This document shows positions 8,908 to 17,196 of a stretch of 43,834 bases of DNA, piece after piece. Numbering within the stretch: position 1 is the stretch's first letter; the number at the start of each line of letters is the position of its first letter. The translations under genes and the position numbers were made by a program. Source of the stretch: an uncultured Lachnospiraceae bacterium. GTDB taxonomy: Bacteria; Bacillota; Clostridia; Lachnospirales; Lachnospiraceae. The notes under the pieces are model-generated. The model was not told the origin of the DNA. It ran no database searches and saw nothing but the letters and a program-made list of their open reading frames with translations. Where the stretch lies: positions 1 to 43,834 of the forward strand of contig CANQDA010000029.1 in assembly GCA_947591155.1 (NCBI GenBank). The letters run 5' to 3'.

Positions 8908-9013
8908 GCGCGAAGGCAAAGTGAGGGCAGGCCATGCCACGCATAGGCCGACCGAACGCGCCCGTGACAACGAATGGACTGTGTTCATTCGTATGCGCGA
9001 AGGCAAAGTGAGG
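8907..9013. repeat. 20-bp direct repeat pair between rpsO and pnp
   Basis: TGCGCGAAGGCAAAGTGAGG occurs at 8907-8926 and again, identical, at 8994-9013. Between the copies lies a hairpin, ACGAATG/CATTCGT (8970-8976/8986-8992). No gene is visible here. The arrangement looks like remnants of an intergenic repeat family. Confidence 0.75.
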
Positions 9014-9043
9014 AAAGAAAGGACAGGCTCTGCAGGGAGACAG

Positions 9044-9097
9044 CCGAGACCACTGAAAAGAGGAGTTGCGCGAACCTCTTTTTTTCAGTAGTTTCGG
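9044..9097 (+). promoter_or_regulatory. Long pnp leader hairpin with internal terminator-like core
   Basis: The arms CCGAGACCACTGAAAAGAGG (9044-9063) and 9075-9097 pair over about 20 bp, with two mismatches and extra T residues on the 3' side. The inner part (9052-9089) with the T7 tract at 9079-9085 also has the form of an intrinsic terminator. It lies about 50 nt before the pnp start. In E. coli a long pnp leader stem is the RNase III/PNPase autoregulation target; a comparable role here is inference. Confidence 0.65.
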
Positions 9098-9148
9098 AGC
9101 TCTTGCAGATATCCTGTTCTGATAAAAATCAGAAAAGGAGAAAAGAGT

Positions 9149-11236
9149 ATGTATAAGAGTTTTTCGATGGAGCTTGCCGGGAGGACGCTCACGGTCGACG
9201 TAGGCCGCGTAGGTGCGCAGGCAGGCGGATGTGCGTTTATGCACTATGGGGACACGACGGTACTTTCCACTGCGACGGCTTCGGAGAAGCCGCGCGACGG
9301 GATCGATTTCTTCCCGCTCAGCGTGGAGTATGAGGAGAAATTTTATTCGGTAGGCAAGATTCCGGGAGGCTTCAACAAGAGAGAGGGTAAGCCGTCCGAG
9401 AACGCGATCCTGACTTCCCGCGTGATCGACCGTCCGATGCGTCCGCTGTTCCCGAAGGATTACAGGAACGACGTCACGCTGAACAACATGGTCATGTCCG
9501 TGGATCCGGAGTGTCGTCCGGAGCTCACGGCGATGCTCGGCGCGGCGATCGCGACGGCGATCTCGGACATCCCGTTCGACGGTCCGTGCGCGATGACGCA
9601 GATGGGCCTGGTGAATGGTGAGCTGATCGTCAACCCGTCGCAGACGCAGTGGGATGAGGGCGATCTTCAGCTCACGGTCGCCTCCACGGGTGAGAAGGTC
9701 ATCATGATCGAAGCAGGTGCGAACGAGGTCAAGGACGATCTGATGATCGACGCGATCTACAAGTGCCACGAGATCAATCTGACGATCATCGACTTTATCA
9801 ACAAGATGGTGGCTGAGGTCGGCAAGCCGAAGCGCCCGTATGAGAGCTGTGCGATTCCGGAGGAGTTGTTCGAGGCGATGAAGAAGATCGTGCCGCCGGA
9901 GGAGATGGAGGTTGCCGTGTTCACGGATGTGAAGCAGCAGCGCGAGGAGAACATCCGCCAGATCTCCGCGAAGCTCGAGGAGGCGTTCGCCGACAACGAG
10001 GAGTGGCTCGGACTTCTCTCCGAGGCTCTGTACCAGTACCAGAAGAAGACGGTCCGCAAGATGATTCTCAAGGATCACAAACGCCCGGACGGACGTGCGA
10101 TCACGCAGATCAGACCGCTGGCCGCCGAGGTGGATATCATTCCGAGAGTGCATGGTTCCGCGATGTTCACGCGCGGTCAGACGCAGATCTGTACCGTGAC
10201 GACGCTCGCGCCGCTTTCCGACATGCAGAAGGTGGACGGTCTCGATGAGAACATCACGAACAAGAGATATATGCATCACTACAATTTCCCGTCCTATTCC
10301 GTAGGCGAGACGAAGGTCAGCCGCGGACCGGGACGCCGTGAGATCGGACACGGGGCGCTGGCGGAGAAGGCGCTGATCCCGGTGCTTCCGAGCGAGGAGG
10401 AATTTCCGTACGCGATCCGCACGGTATCCGAGACCTTTGAGTCCAATGGTTCGACTTCGCAGGCAAGTATCTGCGCGTCCACGATGTCGCTGATGGCGGC
10501 GGGCGTGCCGATCAAAAAGCAGGTGGCGGGTATCTCCTGCGGTCTCGTGACGGGGGAGACTGACGACGATTATATTGTCCTGACGGACATTCAGGGTCTC
10601 GAGGACTTCTTCGGCGACATGGACTTCAAGGTGGCCGGGACGCACGACGGCATCACCGCGATTCAGATGGATATCAAGATCCACGGTCTCACCAGACCGA
10701 TCGTCGAGGAGGCGATCGCGCGCACACATGAGGCGCGTGAGTATATCCTCAATGAGATCATGACGCCGTGCATTGCCGAGCCGAGACCGACGGTGAGCAA
10801 GTACGCGCCGAAGATCATCCAGCTTCAGATCGATCCGCAGAAGATCGGAGATGTGGTGGGTCAGCGCGGTAAGACGATCAATACGATCATCGAGCGCACT
10901 GGCGTCAAGATCGACATCAACGACGACGGTTTTGTGTCGATCTGCGGCACCGATCAGGCGATGATGGACAAGGCTGCCGAGATGATCAACATTATTGTGA
11001 CAGACTTCGAGGCGGGTCAGGTGTTCACCGGAGAGGTGGTAAGCATTAAGGAGTTCGGCGCGTTCGTGGAGTTTGCTCCGGGCAAGGAAGGAATGGTGCA
11101 TATCTCCAAGATTGCCAAAGAGAGGATCAACCGCGTGGAGGACGTGCTTACACTGGGCGATAAGGTGAAGGTAGTCTGCCTTGGCAAGGACAAGATGGGA
11201 AGAATGAGCTTCAGCATAAAGGATGTAAAAGAGTGA
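9149..11236 (+). CDS. pnp: Polyribonucleotide nucleotidyltransferase (PNPase)
   Basis: PNPase (695 residues) degrades RNA 3' to 5' with phosphate as a trimeric ring. Two RNase PH-like cores are visible: the first begins SFSMELAGRTLTVDVGRV and includes FNKREGKPSENAIL, the second carries the catalytic region GPGRREIGHGALAEKAL and FESNGSTSQASICA. An alpha-helical linker joins them. A KH domain (about 555-615, IGDVVGQRGKTINTI) and an S1 domain (about 620-693, GEVVSIKEFGAFVEFAPGKEGMVHIS) complete the protein. RBS AAAGGAG precedes the ATG. Expression is probably modulated by the long leader hairpin. Confidence 0.98.
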   Translation: MYKSFSMELAGRTLTVDVGRVGAQAGGCAFMHYGDTTVLSTATASEKPRDGIDFFPLSVEYEEKFYSVGKIPGGFNKREGKPSENAILTSRVIDRPMRPLFPKDYRNDVTLNNMVMSVDPECRPELTAMLGAAIATAISDIPFDGPCAMTQMGLVNGELIVNPSQTQWDEGDLQLTVASTGEKVIMIEAGANEVKDDLMIDAIYKCHEINLTIIDFINKMVAEVGKPKRPYESCAIPEELFEAMKKIVPPEEMEVAVFTDVKQQREENIRQISAKLEEAFADNEEWLGLLSEALYQYQKKTVRKMILKDHKRPDGRAITQIRPLAAEVDIIPRVHGSAMFTRGQTQICTVTTLAPLSDMQKVDGLDENITNKRYMHHYNFPSYSVGETKVSRGPGRREIGHGALAEKALIPVLPSEEEFPYAIRTVSETFESNGSTSQASICASTMSLMAAGVPIKKQVAGISCGLVTGETDDDYIVLTDIQGLEDFFGDMDFKVAGTHDGITAIQMDIKIHGLTRPIVEEAIARTHEAREYILNEIMTPCIAEPRPTVSKYAPKIIQLQIDPQKIGDVVGQRGKTINTIIERTGVKIDINDDGFVSICGTDQAMMDKAAEMINIIVTDFEAGQVFTGEVVSIKEFGAFVEFAPGKEGMVHISKIAKERINRVEDVLTLGDKVKVVCLGKDKMGRMSFSIKDVKE

Positions 11237-11246
11237 CAGACTTTCG

Positions 11247-11270
11247 GCGCCTCAGATTCTGGGGCGCTTT
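11247..11270 (+). terminator. pnp terminator
   Basis: GCGCCTCAG/CTGGGGCGC (11247-11255/11259-11267, one G-T pair) with an ATT loop, followed by TTT and a pyrimidine-rich tail. It starts 10 nt after the pnp stop. Confidence 0.65.
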
Positions 11271-11354
11271 CTGCTTATGAATCCCCCGCAACCGAGGGGA
11301 TTTGGGGAGTTCGCTTTGAAGAACAGGCAATACGGGGTTAGGAGGTTTCGGAAG

Positions 11355-13874
11355 ATGAAGTACAGAGTAGTTGCAGGGTTTATCAGCGCGTCGGTGATCG
11401 CGGCAGCTTTGTCCGGCTGCGGAAAGAAGGGCGCACAGGAGACGGAGCCGCAGTCTCTGGTCGTATCCGACATGGAAGTGGTGGTTGAGACGGAAGCACA
11501 GTCGGCGGAGCCGACTGCAGCGGAGACGGAAAGCCAGGGCCTGATCATTGAGGAAGCGGAAGCTCTGGAGATCGATCTGTCTGACGAGCTGGATGGAGAG
11601 ACAGGATCATCTGAAGAAATGATCGAAGAGGAAGCTGTGATCGAGGAGGGCGAGGACGCGCAGACCGTGCGCCTTGAGAACAGAAAAGATTTTGCGAAGA
11701 AGCCGGGAGCCGGGGAGGAGCAGACGAAAGAGACGCAGGCAGAGACCTCAGCGCAGGCGATGACGAAGCCGGGATCCGAGACACAGCAGGAGACGCCGAA
11801 GGAGACGCAGCAGGAGACGAAGAAACCGGCAAACAGCACAGGAAAAAAGACGCAGGAAGAAACGCAGAAGAAAGAAACCCAGAAGAGGGAGACACAGAAA
11901 AGCGAGACAGAGTCGAAGAAATCCGCGGGAGTAAGTACGACCGCGAAGGACGAGGTGCAGCCGATGATTCCGGCGGTGACAAGGCCGGAGACAGAAGAAA
12001 AGACGGAACGCCAGACCGAGACGGAACGCCAGATCGAGACAGATGCACCGAAACGCCAGACAGAGCTTCAGACTGAGACAGAAAGCGAGACGCAGACCGG
12101 GACAGAGTCGGAATCCGGGACGGAGTCAGAGCGCAAAGTTCAGGGAAAGCGTACGGCGAGTCCAGTGAGCGAAACAAGGCTGAAGACAGAGACAGAATCT
12201 GAGACTGAGAAGGAAACAGAATCCGAAACGGAGACTGAAACCGAAATGGAGGCTGAGACCGAAACTGAGTCAGAGACCGAATCTGAGTTTGAGGAGGGAA
12301 TCCGGATTGTCAGCGATACGGTCAAGGTGCGCCAGCAGCCGAACACGAACGCGACACAGGTGGCGTCCCTGTCTGCGGGTATGCGCGTTTACGCGGTCGG
12401 CGAGAGCGAGGACTGGACGCAGGTTCTGTTCGAATCCGCGGAGGGTTTGGAAGAGGGTTACATCAGGACGGAATACCTGAACGGGGCTGACAACCTCTAT
12501 GCCGTCAAGGAGACGATCAATGTCCGCAAGAGTCCTTCGACCGACGCTGAGAAGATCGGACAGCTCATTGCCGCCGACAATGTCCTGGTGCTCGGACAGG
12601 AGGCGGACGGTTGGGTGAAGATCCGCTACACCGGCGAAAGCGATGATCAGGAAGCTTACGTTATGCAGGAGTATCTCGAAAAGGCCGAGATAGACGAGGC
12701 TGGCAACACAAGGCTTCTGGAGCTCGTAGAGCAGCGAAAGCAGGCTGAGGCGCAGGAGACGGAGGCCGGGGCAGAACAGACGACGGAGACGGATACCGAT
12801 GCGGAGCGCGCAAATGAGTCGGAGAGCGGGGAAGATTCCGCAGAGGACGCGACAGAAAACCCGGAGGCGGAAGAGGAAGAGAAAACAGAAGCCGGAGCCG
12901 GGGCGACGCTGGAGCCGGGCGTCTGCACGGTCATTGACTATCATGTCAATGTCCGCGAACAGCCATCTACGGACGCGGGGATCAAAGCCTCTCTGTCCGA
13001 TGGGATGACGGTGTATGCGGTTGAAACGGACGGCGGATGGACGAAGATCTACTTTGAGTCTGCAGACGGTGTTGACGAGGGATACATGAAGACAGAGTAT
13101 CTGAAGAAGTTCGAGTCGGACGACGCTCGGATCGCACAGCTTGCCAGGGCGAAGATGCAGGAGACGGATTCTGAGGACAGGCAGGCGGATGCGGCAGACA
13201 CAGAGACGCCGGATGAAACAGCGGAAACCGCGGAGACCACCGGGACACAGGCTTCGACCGAGTCGGAAGAGAGCGTAGAGACACAGTCTCAGGAACCCGC
13301 TGGGGACGACGGGCAGGCGATGACAGAGACTGCGGACGAGTCCGAAACGCAGACGGAAAGAGATGCACAGACGGAGGCTGAACCACAGACCGAGAGCGAG
13401 ACACAGACGGAAGCGACGACAGAGGCGAACGCGGCGCTGACACTGGATGAAGGGATCGAGAGTCAGTTTGAGCTGCTCGACGGCCTGTTTTCCGAGGCCC
13501 AGAATGTCGGCATTATATACTCCTCTGAGAATAAGGATGCCAAAACGCAGATTGAGAATTACGAGAAATTCGCCGCGACATACGGCTTCGAGCTGACAGT
13601 AAAGGAGATTGAGTCAGATCTGGATATCGATCTGGCGGCGTCGGAACTGGTGGATTCCGTGGACAGTGTTTTCTGTCTGGACGACGCACTGGTAGATGAG
13701 CTGATGCAGACGGTGTGCGCGTACGCGGATGAGATGGGAATCCCGGTCATCGGGACAAAGCAGAGCCACATCGACAGCGGCTGTCTGGCTGCCTACAAGG
13801 GTGGGAAACTCCTCTGGAATGCGGACAAGGCGGTCGAGCTCGGATTGAGCAGTGAGGCGCCGACGTTCGAGTAG
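11355..13874 (+). CDS. Triple SH3-domain lipoprotein with C-terminal TrpX-like substrate-binding lobe
   Basis: An 839-residue predicted lipoprotein. The ATG at 11355 follows AGGAGG (11340-11345) and gives a short signal peptide with lipobox ALSGC, so Cys near residue 22 would be lipidated and the protein surface-anchored. Next is a very long Glu/Thr/Ser/Gln-rich spacer (about 25-310) full of ETE, TESET and KETQ repeats. Three bacterial SH3-like domains follow at about 315-375, 380-440 and 522-585, each with the VxVRxxPS/N pattern. A second Thr/Glu-rich spacer leads to a C-terminal domain (about 717-839) starting NVGIIYSSENKD and ending GIPVIGTKQSHIDSGCLAAY. This resembles one lobe of ABC_sub_bind (TrpX-like) proteins; the other lobe is missing. 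SH3 domains suggest peptidoglycan binding. No neighbouring ABC transporter is present. Function unknown; domain calls are by pattern only. Confidence 0.85.
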   Translation: MKYRVVAGFISASVIAAALSGCGKKGAQETEPQSLVVSDMEVVVETEAQSAEPTAAETESQGLIIEEAEALEIDLSDELDGETGSSEEMIEEEAVIEEGEDAQTVRLENRKDFAKKPGAGEEQTKETQAETSAQAMTKPGSETQQETPKETQQETKKPANSTGKKTQEETQKKETQKRETQKSETESKKSAGVSTTAKDEVQPMIPAVTRPETEEKTERQTETERQIETDAPKRQTELQTETESETQTGTESESGTESERKVQGKRTASPVSETRLKTETESETEKETESETETETEMEAETETESETESEFEEGIRIVSDTVKVRQQPNTNATQVASLSAGMRVYAVGESEDWTQVLFESAEGLEEGYIRTEYLNGADNLYAVKETINVRKSPSTDAEKIGQLIAADNVLVLGQEADGWVKIRYTGESDDQEAYVMQEYLEKAEIDEAGNTRLLELVEQRKQAEAQETEAGAEQTTETDTDAERANESESGEDSAEDATENPEAEEEEKTEAGAGATLEPGVCTVIDYHVNVREQPSTDAGIKASLSDGMTVYAVETDGGWTKIYFESADGVDEGYMKTEYLKKFESDDARIAQLARAKMQETDSEDRQADAADTETPDETAETAETTGTQASTESEESVETQSQEPAGDDGQAMTETADESETQTERDAQTEAEPQTESETQTEATTEANAALTLDEGIESQFELLDGLFSEAQNVGIIYSSENKDAKTQIENYEKFAATYGFELTVKEIESDLDIDLAASELVDSVDSVFCLDDALVDELMQTVCAYADEMGIPVIGTKQSHIDSGCLAAYKGGKLLWNADKAVELGLSSEAPTFE

Positions 13875-13902
13875 AATTGAACCAAAGAAGTTATGGAAAA
13901 TA

Positions 13903-13940
13903 AGACAGCGCCCGTACGATTTGGTGCGGGCGTTGTCTTT
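13903..13940. terminator. Bidirectional terminator between lipoprotein gene and aroA
   Basis: A 15-bp stem (13903-13917 with 13924-13938, two G-T pairs) and 6-nt loop. On the plus strand TTT follows. On the minus strand the arm is followed by TTATTTTCC, a better T-tract. It serves the convergent lipoprotein and aroA transcripts. Confidence 0.85.
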
Positions 13941-13967
13941 GCAGTTGATCTGGTTTGTGAACAGCCT

Positions 13968-15245
13968 TTATTGACAGAGCCTGTTCAGGTCGTTGTAGAA
14001 TGCGGGATAGCTGATCGTCACACAGTCGCTGTCCCGGATCTCTGTTTCTCCGTCGCAGGCGAGCGCGGCGACGGCAAAGCTCATCGCGACGCGGTGATCC
14101 TTATGACTGTCGATCGAGGCCCCGTGGAGCGGCTTTCCGCCATGGATCGCCATGCCGTCTTCAGTGGCCTGCACATCGCAGCCGATGCGGGAGAGATTGT
14201 CTGTCATGACCGCGATGCGGTCGGATTCCTTTACTTTTAACTCTGCGGCGTCACGGATGACGGTGGTGCCGTCCGCGAAGGCGGCAAGCACCGCGAGCAC
14301 CGGGAGCTCGTCGATCAGGGTCGGGATGATCTCGCCCTCTATCGTAGTACCGTGCAGGGAACTGCTGCGCACCAGAAGATCGGCGCAGGGTTCCGCTCCG
14401 GAACGGTCTTCGTTTAAAATGGTGATATCTGCGCCCATCGCCTTGCAGACGCGGAGCATGCCGTCGCGTGTCGGGTTGATCCCGACGTTTTTCAGCAGCA
14501 CCTCGGAACAGGGCACGAGAAGCGCGGCCGCGATAAAGTAAGCGGCCGAGGAGATATCGCCCGGGACGTTTACTTTTTGACCGGACAGGCTCGGGCGCGG
14601 CAGTATGCTTGCCGTGGTCCCCTCGGAGCGGACGTCGGCTCCGAAATAGCGGAGCATCAGCTCAGAGTGGTTCCGGGAGACAACAGGCTCTGTCACGCTC
14701 GTTTTTCCATCCGCGTAAAGTCCGGCCAGCAGCACGCAGGATTTGACCTGTGCCGAGGCGACCGGCGACTGATAGCAGATGCCGCGCAGTCGCGACGGAC
14801 TAATCTCAAGCGGCGCGCAGCCGTTGTCATGTATCGAGGAGATCGAAGCGCCCATCTCGGTCAGAGGCTGCATGACGCGCTTCATCGGACGCCTGCAGAT
14901 CGATTCGTCGCCCGTGATCGTTGAGAAAAAACGCTGTCCCGCAAGGATGCCGGACATCAATCGAACCGTCGTCCCGCTGTTGCCCGCGTCCAGGATCTCC
15001 GAAGGGGCCGAGAGTCCGTCCAGTCCTTTTCCGAACACTTCCACATCCGAACCGTTCTGCCGGATCTCGATTCCCATCTTCCGAAAGCAGGCGATCGTCG
15101 AGAGACAGTCGGCCCCGGTCAGGAAGTTGCTGATCTCCGTGCGGCCCTGCGCGAGCGCTCCGAACATAATGCTCCGATGAGAGATCGACTTATCTCCCGG
15201 CACGGAAAGCTCCCCGCGCAGGGGAGCGGTATATTTCAATTTCAT
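13968..15245 (-). CDS. aroA: 3-phosphoshikimate 1-carboxyvinyltransferase (EPSP synthase)
   Basis: AroA (425 residues) joins shikimate-3-phosphate and PEP in the shikimate pathway. It begins MKLKYTAPLRGELSVPGDKSISHRS with the conserved GDKSISHR substrate-binding block. The PEP-site motif DAGNSGTTVRL and the RPMKRVMQPL segment fit the Bacillus-type enzyme, and the end has KESDRIAVMTDNL and DHRVAMSFAVA. RBS AAAGGAG is 10 nt upstream. It lies downstream of tyrA on the same strand but is separated from it by 577 bp holding a composite repeat, so it is either read through from the tyrA promoter or has an unseen start within the repeat. Confidence 0.97.
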   Translation of the reverse strand: MKLKYTAPLRGELSVPGDKSISHRSIMFGALAQGRTEISNFLTGADCLSTIACFRKMGIEIRQNGSDVEVFGKGLDGLSAPSEILDAGNSGTTVRLMSGILAGQRFFSTITGDESICRRPMKRVMQPLTEMGASISSIHDNGCAPLEISPSRLRGICYQSPVASAQVKSCVLLAGLYADGKTSVTEPVVSRNHSELMLRYFGADVRSEGTTASILPRPSLSGQKVNVPGDISSAAYFIAAALLVPCSEVLLKNVGINPTRDGMLRVCKAMGADITILNEDRSGAEPCADLLVRSSSLHGTTIEGEIIPTLIDELPVLAVLAAFADGTTVIRDAAELKVKESDRIAVMTDNLSRIGCDVQATEDGMAIHGGKPLHGASIDSHKDHRVAMSFAVAALACDGETEIRDSDCVTISYPAFYNDLNRLCQ

Positions 15246-15276
15246 GATCAGAAATCTCCTTTCGTATCTTATGAAC

Positions 15277-15664
15277 TTCCTGTTTAGTTCACAAACCAGA
15301 TGCCTGCCAAATGTATCGCGACGGCGTCGGCTGTGATAATCCGCTGTCCGCCGATTGTCCTCTTACATCTGTCTGCCTGCGTCGGACTACGTCCGTCTCA
15401 GATCAGACATCTGTATCGGACATGTCGGAACAGCCGGATCATCCCAGTCCTCTGCCGGGTGGAGCTTCTCAGGCGGAAACTGCACAGCCCGTACAGTGAA
15501 TTGGCAATACCTAAGGCAAACCGTAGAGGTCCGCCGGCACTTAGCGAATGCGCAGCATGAGCTTAGTACCGCTGCGTGACCGTAACGAGCGGAAGCGGGT
15601 TTCGCCGTGGTATTGACCAATTCCTGTGAGGGCGTCCGAGTAGCCATAGTGAACTAAACAGGAA
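15277..15664. repeat. Module A with perfect 16-bp terminal inverted repeats
   Basis: The inverted repeats at 15277-15292 and 15649-15664 enclose 356 bp. Inside, the 133-bp core 15494-15626 has its own imperfect inverted ends (CAGTGAATTGGCAATACC and GGTATTGACCAATTCCTG). The part 15293-15493 has no counterpart in copy 2. A minus-strand frame of 86 codons (15387-15647) reads through it but shows no coding evidence. Confidence 0.8.
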
Positions 15665-15678
15665 GCATTCCACGAACA

Positions 15679-15798
15679 GGAATCGCAGGGATTTCCGGGT
15701 GTTTTCCGGCACAAAGCCGTTCAATATCGGCTTTCCCTTTTTAAAGCCGATATTGCGGTTTTGACGGGAAATACCCAGGAAGGGTACCGTGCGATTCC
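15679..15798. repeat. Module B palindrome, copy 1
   Basis: A 120-bp imperfect inverted repeat bounded by GGAATCGCA and TGCGATTCC. Its perfect central stem is AATATCGGCTTT/AAAGCCGATATT (15724-15735/15744-15755). As RNA it would fold into one very long hairpin. Copy 2 has the same length, and its loop changes preserve the stem. Confidence 0.88.
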
Positions 15799-15822
15799 GT
15801 CCGATGTTTGTTAAACAGGAAT

Positions 15823-16923
15823 TTACCGCACCCATACCTGATAGCGGTGCTGCCGCAGGATCTCGGCGGCCTTAAGCGACGGCTCCTCCTCATAAAACTC
15901 GATGCGCAGCACCCCGCCCTCAAACTCCCGGTTGTGTACGATGCCGATGTTTTTGATGCTGATGCCGTTGACCGCAAGCGTCGTGGCGATCGTGGCGATT
16001 GCGCCGGACTCGTCTACGATATCGCAGTAGATCATGTAGATCTTCTTAATCGTGCCGAGCGCGGACGAGGAGAACGAATCCCGGTATTCCCGGGAACGCT
16101 CGAACGTCCGGTAGATGGCCTGCCCGTCTCCGGCGAGCATCTGATTCCGGGATTCCTCGAGCAGTCCGACAAAAGTATCCATGACCTCGGAGATATTGTC
16201 CCGATTGGAGATGCAGATGTGCTCCCACATCTCCGGGGAGGACGACGCGATGCGGGTGATATCTTTAAAACCGCCCGCGGCGATCATTTTCATGACTTCC
16301 TCTTTGGAGTCGAGATCGTGTACGGTGTTGACAAGCGAGGCGGCGATCAGGTGCGGAAGATGGCTGACCGCGGCAGTGACGAAATCGTGCTGCCGGTAAT
16401 CAAGGACGATCGGCAGCGCGCCGAGCTCGGACGCCAGTGCGCGATACATCTCGATCCGACCGGGATTGCAGCCCTCAGACGGCGTAATGATATAGTAGGA
16501 ATTCTCAAACAGGTGGGCGGTCGCGTTCGCAAAGCCGGATTTCTCCGATCCGGTCATCGGATGCCCGCCGATGAAGCGTCCGTTCAGGCCGAGCTTGGCT
16601 GCGGCGAGATGAATGTCCGTTTTCACGCTGCCGACGTCTGTAAGAATGCAGTTGTCTGATACGACACTCTTCAGATCGCACAGCGCCTCGATGTTGCTGC
16701 CGACGGGTGCGCACAGAAAAATGTATTCGCAGGAAGAGAACGCCGGGTCCGCGGTCGATGTGCAGATCTCGTCGATCATATGCTCCGCGAGCGCCTGCCG
16801 CGTAGTCTCCTTTGTCCTTGTATATGCCATGATGCGGCAGCCAGGACGGACGCGCCTGAGCGTCTTCGCGAGCGAACCGCCGATGAGTCCGAGACCGATA
16901 AAGCCGAAAGTATTTGGTTTCAT
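15823..16923 (-). CDS. tyrA: Prephenate dehydrogenase with C-terminal ACT domain
   Basis: TyrA (366 residues) oxidatively decarboxylates prephenate to 4-hydroxyphenylpyruvate for tyrosine synthesis. The N-terminal Rossmann motif GFIGLGLIGGSLAK binds NAD(P). GGHPMTGSEKSGF is the conserved active-site region, and AVSHLPHLIAASL lies in the helical dimerisation domain. A C-terminal ACT domain (about 290-366, MIYCDIVDESGAIATIATTLAVNGISI) suggests tyrosine feedback control. The ATG at 16923 is chosen for its AAAAGGAAA site and family-like start; an upstream in-frame TTG at 16953 is unlikely. A strong promoter lies about 100 nt upstream. The stop codon abuts the composite repeat. Confidence 0.95.
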   Translation of the reverse strand: MKPNTFGFIGLGLIGGSLAKTLRRVRPGCRIMAYTRTKETTRQALAEHMIDEICTSTADPAFSSCEYIFLCAPVGSNIEALCDLKSVVSDNCILTDVGSVKTDIHLAAAKLGLNGRFIGGHPMTGSEKSGFANATAHLFENSYYIITPSEGCNPGRIEMYRALASELGALPIVLDYRQHDFVTAAVSHLPHLIAASLVNTVHDLDSKEEVMKMIAAGGFKDITRIASSSPEMWEHICISNRDNISEVMDTFVGLLEESRNQMLAGDGQAIYRTFERSREYRDSFSSSALGTIKKIYMIYCDIVDESGAIATIATTLAVNGISIKNIGIVHNREFEGGVLRIEFYEEEPSLKAAEILRQHRYQVWVR

Positions 16924-17027
16924 AGAAGTTTTTCCTTTTCTGAGATTACTCAAATATCAGTCCGCCGCACTGCCGGGATTCTCAGACCGACACAAACAGC
17001 TTCCATGACTGGCGCGACGACATGCAT

Positions 17028-17056
17028 ATTTTACTATTAAATAAAAAGTATGTCAA
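17028..17056 (-). promoter_or_regulatory. Sigma-A promoter of tyrA(-aroA)
   Basis: On the minus strand, TTGACA (17056-17051), a 17-bp spacer and TAAAAT (17033-17028). The -35 box is a perfect match. The transcript would have a leader of roughly 95-100 nt before tyrA. Confidence 0.85.
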
Positions 17057-17114
17057 AGACTTTGCCGCTTTAAAGCATGAAAAATAAAAATATTGTTAAA
17101 AGTGGATAAAATGC

Positions 17115-17143
17115 TTGAATTATTGCTGCGATTTTAGTAAAAT
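17115..17143 (+). promoter_or_regulatory. Sigma-A promoter of the EF-G-like gene
   Basis: TTGAAT (17115-17120), a 17-bp spacer and TAAAAT (17138-17143). It diverges from the tyrA promoter about 60 bp away and gives a leader of about 45-50 nt. Confidence 0.8.
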
Positions 17144-17196
17144 ATATCCATGTGGGTAATTCTGACCACGGACTAACTAAAATTGGAGGAAAAACT

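Larger units (their letters stand above)
15277..15821. repeat. Composite repeat, copy 1 (modules A inverted and B)
   Basis: This fills the 577-bp tyrA-aroA gap. Module A (15277-15664) is bounded by perfect 16-bp inverted repeats, TTCCTGTTTAGTTCAC at 15277-15292 and its complement at 15649-15664. Its conserved core is 15494-15626. Module B (about 15665-15821) is an imperfect palindrome that ends TTAAACAGGAA at 15811-15821, next to the tyrA stop codon. The same material recurs at 24495-24849, with module B in the same orientation and the A core in the opposite one. No transposase is encoded. It resembles a MITE or an invertible cassette. Confidence 0.88.

Noticed and set aside
8849..11101. 750-codon minus-strand open frame opposite pnp
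   Set aside because: Antisense to PNPase with Arg/His/Asp-rich shadow composition; no family resemblance.
17024..17196. T-box or other large riboswitch between tyrA and the EF-G-like gene
   Set aside because: Each promoter leaves a leader of about 100 nt or less, with no T-box sequence or terminator/antiterminator pair.
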